From contig OY282558.1 of NCBI GenBank assembly GCA_958295665.1, positions 188,984,633-189,048,632 on the forward strand: a DNA stretch of 64,000 nt. The letters run 5' to 3'. Of the stretch, positions 56,056 to 64,000 are shown one piece after another. A program made the translations under genes and the position numbers. The notes below the pieces were generated by a model. That model was not told the DNA's origin. It searched no databases and saw only the letters and a list, made by a program, of their open reading frames with translations. Every line of letters starts with the position of its first letter. The first letter of the stretch is position 1. Source of the DNA: Tipula vernalis (Eukaryota; Arthropoda; Insecta; Diptera; Tipulidae).

Positions 56056-56645
56056 TAGCGTGTTTTTTTATTAGCTCCGGATAACTGGTATCCGGCGCAG
56101 CTAATTTTCTATTATAAAACTAATGTTTGACAAGCTATTTACACATATAACTAATTTATTTAAAACTAATCTATAATTTTTAATTCAACTTTTTAACAAA
56201 AAATATATAAAAAAATATTTAGCTCCACCTATTTATCTGGAGCTGCTATCCAGAACTGCTATCGGGAGCAAAGGAAAATTTGAAATTTTGTTAGTTTTTG
56301 TACAACCCTAATTGTGGCAAACTTCATTTTGGTTTAAAAATTTTGATGGATGTTAAATTCAAATGTCATATGGTTGTATGACATTTCTGCCAAATAAAAA
56401 ATCATCGGGATATTAATGAGGAATACGTTAAAGTAGAAGCTGCAAAAATATTTTTAAAAGCTGGAAAGCAAAATGATAATCGAGATGCATCATTGTCGGA
56501 AGGTAACGAAGATGAAGATAAATAATATTTTGATGAAATGGATATGCCTGGTACAAAAGTCAAGTCGATTCAAAACAAAGAATTACTGTACGTATTCTAC
56601 GTATACGTGAAGACACAGCTTAATATCACAGAAACTTGAACCAAA

Positions 56646-56868
56646 ATTTTCCACATGCAGACATCTGTCAAAATTCATCAAAACGTTCGGAAATTTTAAT
56701 TGGTATATAAAACACTTGATACAAGGCCAATTTCCTAAATGGAGAATTTCTTCCACCTGCTTATATCCATTCAGAAATATTCCCTTAGTACCAAAAAAAT
56801 TCCATTTTTATGAATTTTGACTGATGTCCACATGTGGAAAATGGATGTGGAATTCGAGAGTAGGGCCC
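56646..56868. mobile_element. MITE copy in palindrome arm, one end lost
   Basis: Right end GAATTCGAGAGTAGGGCCC followed by CTG. The left inverted end is missing about 20 bases together with adjacent arm DNA. Same insertion point as the MITE at 59761 when the arms are aligned, so both descend from one insertion. Confidence 0.85.
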
Positions 56869-57353
56869 CTGAAGAGTAAATAATTTTTGTTCACTAGGTT
56901 TATAATTAAATAAATTAATTAATTTTATTATTTTAGAGTTGAGTTGTGTACTGGAGACATGGAAAAATATTCTAAAGCAGAACTATTTGCTTGGTAAGCT
57001 TATGGTAAAATATTCTCAAAGTGGAAAAATCATTAAAGGACAAGAGAAACAAATCATTCGAAGCCGATATGAAAAGATGTACATATATGTATTTAAATAA
57101 TCACTGAATATATTAAAAATAATCCAACATGTATTTATGCTTCTTATCTTCCACGATTTGCAGTAAGGCTAATTTATTTTATTCAAAGATTCAGTTTTAT
57201 TAAATCATAATTTGTATACTCCTTCGAATATAACTTACAAACTTAAATCGTTTGTTTGCTGTTCGTTAAACAACCTTGACATGTTACCTGACCGCAAATT
57301 AAAATTTTGTACAAGGTAATTCCGCTGCCGCTAGATAGTAAACATTTTACAGT

Positions 57354-57782
57354 AACAATCTTCGCCTGTTTCCCTTTACCTTCCACAAATTCTAGCCTTT
57401 TTAATATTTTTCATGGCATTTAATACTAATAATTTAAGAAATGGACACTCGATACTCAAAAAACGAAAAGCAGCTGAAATGGATGGAATTTATTCAAAGA
57501 GGTGCGCCAAAATCATTGGCTTTGGTAGCTCGCGTTTTTGATCGGAGAAAATGTTCACCAAGAGATAGGTATTCAGGTCTTTTGAATCTAACTAAAAGGG
57601 ACTCTCTATTTTTAGTAGTATTTTAAACCAATTATATTTATTGCAAATCCCGGTGCAGAATGGGCCTATCTAGGATCGGATAACGCCGCAGTTATGTCTG
57701 GCCAATTCAATGGGGTTCAAGCAAGACTAAAAAGGCTAGAGTTTAAGAAGGGAAAATAGGTTAAGATTGTTACTCGGATTGC
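57354..57782. other. Unique spacer of palindrome A with one small frame
   Basis: Holds a plus-strand frame (57441-57626) reading MDTRYSKNEKQLKWMEF, RGAPKSLALVARVFDRRKC and stopping in TKRDSLFLVVF; another frame continues NPGAEWAYLGSDNAAVMSG. It is basic and could be a fragment of a DNA-binding protein, but I do not recognise it. The spacer is absent from palindrome B. Confidence 0.45.
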
Positions 57783-58746
57783 TGTAAAATGTTTACTAGC
57801 GGAATTACCTTGTACAAAATTTTAATTTGCGGTCATATAACATGTCAAGATTGTTTAACGAACAGCAAGCAAACGATTTAAGTTTGTAGGTTATATTCGA
57901 AGGAGTATACAAATTATGATTTAATAAAACTGAATCTTTGAATAAAATAAATTAGCCTTACTGCAAATCGTGGAAGATAAAAAATGTTTAAGAAGCATAA
58001 ATACATATTGGATTATTTTTAATATATTCAGTGATTATTAAAATATATGTACATCTTTTCATATCGGCTTCGAATGATTTGTTTCTCTTGTCCTTTAATG
58101 ATTTTTCCACTTCGAGAATATTTTACCATAAGCTTCCCAAGCAAATAGTTCTGCTTTAGAATATTTTTCCATGTCTCCAGTACACAACTCAACTCTAAAA
58201 TAATAAAATTAATAAATTTATTTAATTCTAAACTTAGTAAACAAAAATTATTTACTCTTCAGGATGTGATTTTGGATCAGGAATATCCCTCATAGAACGT
58301 GTTTTGGATCATAATATGCCGAATTGGGATTCAGATTTCCGTGATATTAAGCTGTGTCTTCACGTATACGTAGAATACGTACAGTAATTCTTTGTTTTGA
58401 ATCGACTTGACTTTTGTACCAGGCATGTCCATTTCATCAAAATATTATTTATGCATTTCGATTATCCTTTTGCTTTCCAGCTTTTAAAAATCTCTTTGCA
58501 GCTACTACATTTCCGTATTCCTCAACAATCTCCCGATGATTTTTAGATATTTTTAGTCCGATTTTTTATTCGGAAGAAATATCATACAACTGCATGAAGT
58601 TAGGTAAAATTTTAGTTTTTTGTTTATTAGCGACACATGTGTATAATAGAACAACTTTCTATAGAAATTTCCCTTGTGCTCCCGATAGCTTGCTATCCGG
58701 AGCTAATAAAAAACCACGCTAAAAATCATTTCGGAAAGGTTACATT

Positions 58747-60254
58747 TAGCGCGTTTTTTTATTAGCTCCGGATAGCAAGCTATCGGGAGCACAAGGGAAA
58801 TTTCTATTGAAAGTTGTTCTATTATACACATGTGTCGCTAATAAACAAAAAACTAAAATTTTACCTAACTTCATGCAGTTGTATGATATTTCTTCCAAAT
58901 AGAAAATCGGAGTAAAAATGTATAAAAATCATCGGGAGATTGATGGGGAATACGTTAAAGTAGAAGCTGCAAAATATTTTTAAAACCTGGAAAGCAAAAC
59001 GATAATCGAGATGCATCATTGTCGGAAGGTGACAAAGATGAAGATAAATAATATTTTGATGAAATGGACATGCCTGGTACAAAAGTCAAGTCGATTCAAA
59101 ACAAAGAATTAATGTACGAATTCTATGTATATGTGAAGACACAGCTTAATATCACGGAAATTTGAACCCCAATTCGGCATATTATGATCCAAAACACGTT
59201 CTATGAGCGATATTCCTGATCCAAAATCAAATCCTGAAGAGTAAATAATTTTTTTTCATTGCTGTAAAATGTTTACTATCTAGCGGCAGCGGAATTACCT
59301 TGTACAAAATTTTAATTTGCAGTCAGGTAACATGTAAAGGTTGTTTAACGAACAGCAAGCAAACGATTTAAGTTTGTAGGTTATATTCGAAGGAGTATAC
59401 AAATTATAATTTAATAAAACTGAATCTTTGAATAAAATAAATTAGCCTTACTGCAAATCGTGGAAGATAAAAAATTTTTAAGAAGCATAAAAACATGTTG
59501 GATTATTTTTAATATATTCAGTGATTATTCAAATACATATACATATGTACATCTTTTCATATCGGCTTCGAAAGATTTGTTTCTCTTGTCCTTTAATGAT
59601 TTTTCCACTTCGAGAATATTTTACCATAAGCTTCCCAAGCAAATAGTTCTACATTCGAATATATTTCCATGTCTCCAGTACACAACTCAACTCTAAAATA
59701 ATAAAATTAATTTATTTATTTAATTCTAAACTTTGTGAAGAAAAATTATTTACTCTTCAGGGGCCCTATTCTCAAATTCCACATCCATTTTCCACATGTG
59801 GACATCAGTCAAAATTCATAAAAATTGATTTTGTTGGTACTAAGGGAATATTTCCGAATGGGTATAAGCAGGTGGAAGAAATTCTGCATATAGGAAAATG
59901 GCCAGTATCAAGTGTTTTATATACGAATTAAAATTTCCGAACGTTTTGATGCATTTTGACAGATGTTCGCATGTGGAAAATGGATGTGGAATTCGAGAAT
60001 AGGGCCCCAGGATGTGATTTTGGATCAGTAATATCCCTCATAGAACGTGTTTTGGATCATAATATGCCGAATTGGGGTTCAAATTTCCGTGATATTAAGC
60101 TGTGTCTTTGGTACCAGGACTTTGGTACCAGGCATGTTAATTTCATCAAAATATTATTTATCTTCATTTTCGTCACCTTCCGACAATGATGCATCTCGAT
60201 TATCGTTTTGCTTTCCAGCTTTTAAAAATATTTTTGCAGCTTCTACTTTAACCC
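58747..60254. repeat. Palindromic element B, right end truncated
   Basis: Left arm 58747-59260, then right arm (reverse complement) 59261-60254 without a spacer. It faces element A across 25 bases (58722-58746), so A-right and B-left pair, and A-left and B-right pair. The right arm stops at CTACTTTAAC and joins Helitron Rep sequence. Confidence 0.85.
59758..60010. mobile_element. MITE, complete, 247 bp, target duplication CAG
   Basis: Element 59761-60007 with inverted ends of about 55 bases starting GGGCCCTATTCTC and containing CCACATCCATTTTCCACATG. CAG lies on both sides. The same arm without the insertion is seen at 58250-58275 (TACTCTTCAGGATGTG), giving an in-window empty site that confirms both the ends and the 3-bp duplication. 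A CWG triplet target and G-rich ends fit PIF/Harbinger-type MITEs; that class is inferred. Confidence 0.92.
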
Positions 60255-61645
60255 AAGATGCAACCCCGAATGGACTGAGGTCAAGGAGGAGCTATTTCCT
60301 AATCAAAGATCTTTTGATAGGCATGACATCATAGCACGAGTGTTTAATTTAAAAATGAAAAATTTAATGAAATTGTTAACCCAAAATGCTATATTCGGTG
60401 GCACAAAGGCTTTTATATACATCATTGAGTGGCAAAAAAGAGGGTTACCTCATGCACATATTCTCCTATGGTTGCAAACGAAAATACAACCAGAAGAAGT
60501 AGACTCTCTAATATCAGCTGAGCTACCAAACCAAAATGTCGATCCTATTCTCCATGACATAGTTCCTAAAAAAATGATACATGGTCCGTGTGGAGAACAT
60601 AACATGGTAAACGGCGTTTGCTCTAAAAAGTATCCTCGCAATTTAATTACAGAAACACAAACTGGAGACGATGGTTATCCCGCAAACCGTCGTAGAAACC
60701 CTAATAATGGTGGAGTGACTGCAACTTTGACTATGCGAAGTCATCAAACCGTAATAGATAACAAATGGATTGTTCCTTATTCTCCTGTATTGTGTAGGAG
60801 CTTTAATGCCCATATCAATGTGGCGTATTGTCATTCGGTTCAGGCAATAAAATTATTATGTAAATATATAAATAAAGGATCGGGCCAAGACACTGTTTCA
60901 GTAGAAGACAATCACAATGAGATCGAAAATTATTTGAACGGCCGGTATATAAGTACATCAGAGGCTGTTTGGAGACTTCTAGAATTTCACATCCACCAAA
61001 GATATCCAACGGTTATATATTTAGCAATCCATTTAGAAAATGGACAAAGGGTGTATTTTACAGCACACAATCTCCAACAAAGATTCGAAAATCCACCCTC
61101 AACAACACTTACGGCATTTTTTGAATTATGCAGAAATGATCACTTCGCGAAAACGTTATTATACAATGAATTGCCACAATATTACACCTGGGCTAATAAC
61201 AAGTTCTCGCGAAGGAAATGTGGAGAAAACGTCGAAGGACATTCTGCGCTTGGCAGAATGTACAGTATCCATCCTAACCAATCGGAATGTTTTCACCTAA
61301 GGATGCTGTTGCAATATGTCCGTGGGCCAACTTCTTTTGAAAGCTTACAGACCGTCAATGGACAAGTAAATGTCTACTTATCAAGCAGCTTGCAAAGAAC
61401 TTGGTCTACTTGAAGATGACGAACAAAGGAACCATACGTTAGCAGATGCAGTCGTTTCCAAATCACCTTTAAAATTAAGAGAATTATCCGTGATCATTTT
61501 ATTTGCCAACCGTCTGATCCTCTTCAATTATGGCAAACTTTTCGAGAAGACCTTTGTGAAGACATTCGTCATAGGGAGCGGTAACAAGGTAATGATATCA
61601 CTTTACTTTGCTCAGGCAGTGTTTTAAATGAAGGCCTCATAAAAA
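60255..61645 (+). pseudogene. Helitron Rep catalytic region
   Basis: Reads CNPEWTEVKEELFPNQ, DRHDIIARVF, IIEWQKRGLPHAHILLWL, where HAH is the HUH metal-binding motif of rolling-circle initiators, then MIHGPCGEHN, and IKLLCKYINKGSGQ with the tyrosine region. After MLLQYVRGPTSFESLQTVNG a frameshift leads to CKELGLLEDDEQ, with further breaks before the helicase part. The Rep would nick DNA to start rolling-circle transposition. The N-terminal half is separated by the palindrome. Confidence 0.92.
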
Positions 61646-63103
61646 TTGAAAATTTATTATTTGGCTAAATGGAAAAAATCTGGCAAATTTTGGTCTTCCC
61701 TCGCCGAATCGGGAGGGTCTGGCAACCAATTGAGTGACTTCATATCAATTAATGTTACAAAATTAGTACCTGACCACCGACATGCATATGATAAAATAAT
61801 AAATAGCATGAGAAATAACGAAGGTAAAATATTGATGATCGACGCTCCTGGTGGAACAGGGAAAATGTTCTTAATCAACTTAATTTTGGCTAAAGTTAGA
61901 TCAACAGGTAAAATCGCTGTCGCAGTTGCTTCATCTGGAATAGCAGCTACACTGCTCAGCGGCGGGAAAACCGCCCATTCTACTTTTAAATTGCCTCTAA
62001 ATGTTTCTTTCCACCAAGAAACAGTATGTGCAATTCGCAAAAATGGTCACTAGGAAAAGTCCTCCAAAAAGTTGCTCTAATTATGTGAGATGAGTGTATA
62101 CAATGAGCAATCTATCGCACATTGAAGCTGTAATTAGAACTCTGAAGGTCATTAGGAATTCAGAAAAAGCAATGGGGGGTGTCACCGTGGTCTTTGCTGG
62201 AGACTTTCGCCAAACATTGCCTGTAATCCCCAAAGGAACGCGAGCGGACATTATTAAAGCGTGTTTAAAATCCTCACCTCTGTGGAGTTCAACTCAAACC
62301 GTTACATTAAAGACAAATATGAGAGCACATTTGGGAGGTGGTGGCTGTAATTTTTCGGGTCAATTATTAAAATTAGGCGATGGCAAATTACCTGAACAAA
62401 ATGGACTAATTAAAATTGGCAGCGAGTTAGGAAAGACTGTAACAACTCTTAATGAGTTGATATTAAGCATTTATCCTGGCATAGACAATATATTCGAAAA
62501 AGATTACACTTGGATGTGCGAAAGGGCTATCTTATCTGCAAGAAATTCTTCTGTTGACGAAATTAACGACGAAATTTTAAAAAAAGTATTTGGTGACTTC
62601 AAAATATATTCCGCGATAGACACTGTTATAAAAACAGAAGACACCGTTCACTATCCACAATCCCCCTCAGGGTTTCCACCACATTGCCTTAAAATGAAAG
62701 TTGGAATACCAATTATTTTATTGCGGAATCTGAATCTTCCAAATCTATGTAATAAGATAAGACTACAAGTCAAATCGTTGAGAAACAACATCATCGAAGC
62801 TCCCATCATCACAGGCCCAGCATCTGGACAATTGGCTCACATACCTCGCATTCCCATGATATCCACAGATTTACCTTTTTCCTTTAAACGATTACAATTT
62901 CCTGTAAAAATTTCATTTGCAATTACAATTAACAAGGACAAACATTCAAATATGTAGGAGTAGATTTGAGGAAAGAATGTTTTTCTCACGGCCAATTATA
63001 TGTCGGAATGTCCAGGTCGGGAAGTGCAAAAAACCAATTTATTTTAATTCCAGACACAAACGAAACTAAAAATGTAGTTTACTCGGAAGTTTTAGTAAAA
63101 TAG
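61646..63103 (+). pseudogene. Helitron PIF1-like helicase region
   Basis: Walker A reads DAPGGTGKM where PIF1 helicases have GKT, so the nucleotide-binding Thr is replaced. It follows with [18 protein letters not shown]. At the Walker B the codon before DEC is TGA (usually Trp) and two extra bases then shift the frame to TMSNLSHIEAV. The rest is open: VVFAGDFRQTLPVIP, VTLKTNMR, then NLCNK, and after a TAG a last piece SHGQLYVGMSRSGS and VVYSEVLVK ending at 63103. Three independent lesions make it dead. Confidence 0.92.
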
Positions 63104-64000
63104 ATACATAAATAAATAATTATAATATGTAATGTAATAACTTTTAAACCAAAAATAATTTATTATAATTAACTACACTCAAAAAAAAGTTTACTAAAAT
63201 TAAAGAAAAAATGGAGTATATTTAAAAAAACTAGGTCTTGATTTCGAGCCGAAGGAGTAGGGTTATTAAAAGAAAGACATATTGTCCATTATTTTATCGA
63301 AATGTTAATTTCTTGTTATGAAAGACAACTTGTCTTTAATACAAACACATAACGAATATATTTAAAGCAATCATTTACTTTTTATGAATCGTAGACGAAT
63401 CGTTGTTTTAAAGAATAGCAGCCGCTTATTTAAGGAAATCATTTTAATATCAAAGGGAAATTTAAAGCAAATAACTTAATTTTAATGGAACACAACCATC
63501 AACTTAATTCATTTTAATTCTTAAATTTTGATAGTGACTCCTTTTAAATTAGGCTTCATAGGAGTTGATTTAAAGAAGGTGTTTTCTTAAATTCAAGGCA
63601 TCTTAAATTTAGGTACGTTTCTTAAATGTAAAAGTAAATAGATTAATTATAAAGAGATCGTAGGTTTAAATAAAAGACTTATTATTATTTACATCAAATA
63701 CTTCGTTTATTCGATCGCAAGACATTTTTCCGTCATAAAATTGATATTAATGCTGCTTCGTTGAAAATATATTAAACATATTTAAAATGTAATGAATGTA
63801 ATAAAAAACCAATTTTAATTCTTTACAAATTTGTGTTTAAACATAAATAAATTCAATTATAATACTTAATAACTAATTACAGAAACTACTTAAATTGCTA
63901 ATTGTTTAATTAATTATTGATGTTATTTTAAAAATTAATATATGGCTTTTTGATACGTAATGCCTTTTTACCTGTTGGTAAATCATAAATAAAAATTGGA
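63104..64000. other. AT-rich stretch, nothing recognised
   Basis: Downstream of the Helitron coding region. I looked for a GC-rich hairpin followed by CTRR as a Helitron 3' end and found none. TTTAAAT/ATTTAAA words are frequent. Confidence 0.5.

Larger units (their letters stand above)
56056..58721. repeat. Palindromic element A
   Basis: Left arm 56056-57353 and right arm 57783-58721 are reverse complements around a 429-bp unique spacer. Both outer ends read TAGCGTG(G)TTTTTTATTAGCTCCGGATA. The left arm carries a MITE (to 56868) and a deletion of ~80 bases beside it; the right arm has the same site empty. Arm sequence is open in places (for example VKVEAAKIFLKAGKQNDNRDAS near 56430-56500) but I recognise no protein. 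Confidence 0.85.
46361..63103 (+). mobile_element. Helitron, decayed, with nested insertions
   Basis: The left end TCTAAACTAATATTATAAAG at 46361 matches the 5' terminal motif common in insect Helitrons. The coding region starts at 54955 and ends at 63103. Inside it lie BEL-4 (46446-53614) and the palindrome (56056-60254). I could not find a 3' hairpin with CTRR, so the right limit given is the end of coding sequence only. Confidence 0.7.

Noticed and set aside
59460..60334. Plus-strand frames of 77-95 codons within the palindrome arm
   Set aside because: They pass through the MITE or change frame between arms; the same DNA is equally open on the other strand, so coding is unproven.
63104..64000. 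Helitron 3' terminus
   Set aside because: No GC-rich hairpin followed by CTRR was found, so I did not annotate an end.

Overview
The window looks like euchromatic or pericentromeric DNA of an insect, most likely a fly (Diptera). It is AT-rich and intron-bearing, and almost everything recognisable in it belongs to transposable elements typical of dipteran genomes: four BEL/Pao LTR retrotransposons, two Ty3/gypsy remnants, a pair of gypsy-type solo LTRs, jockey/CR1-like non-LTR elements, a mauritiana-type mariner, a Harbinger remnant, a Helitron, a 247-bp MITE, fold-back repeats and two copies of an insect DDE-like transposase family. I saw no bacterial-style operon, tRNA, rRNA or CRISPR array. 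The only recognisable cellular gene is a broken copy of mitochondrial enoyl-CoA hydratase (ECHS1) at 4952-5609, minus strand. Genus cannot be set from this sequence alone.

Layout. 1-4920: 3' part of a BEL/Pao element (open pol, one 3' LTR). 4952-5609: ECHS1 pseudogene. 6478-11483: plus-strand jockey-like fragments, interrupted by a minus-strand, 5'-truncated BEL (7114-9005) and by a 1,314-bp unclassified insertion with a 6-bp target duplication (9773-11086). 12790-15090: fold-back repeat with a degenerate ~110-bp tandem core. 15240-16015 and 28345-30108: two pieces of one type of gypsy element, possibly a single copy split by later insertions. 16021-18445: frameshifted DDE-like transposase. 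20080-26900: a complete, young BEL element with 5-bp target duplication and one nonsense codon. 32593-33577: two solo LTRs a few bases apart, each with its own 4-bp target duplication. 33950-34870: Harbinger remnant with converging genes. 36790-39400: CR1/jockey-like element with an internal 615-bp tandem duplication. 39950-41150: gypsy fragment. 42175-43459: mariner with a full-length open transposase. 43921-44729: second DDE-like copy. 46361-63103: a Helitron carrying a decayed BEL element (46446-53614) in its 5' end and a large nested palindrome (56056-60254) in its Rep gene; the palindrome in turn carries the MITE.

How the parts relate. The arrangement is a record of nested insertions rather than a cooperating pathway. 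Order can be read from interruption: Helitron before BEL-4 and palindrome; palindrome before or with MITE spread; jockey before BEL-2 and the 1.3-kb insertion. Only two units look recently mobile: the mariner (catalytic triad and termini intact) and BEL-3 (LTRs almost identical). I found no convincing new cellular system. The best leads for novelty are the 1.3-kb insertion, the two-level palindrome, the unclassified transposase family and the 72-bp duplication flanking BEL-4.
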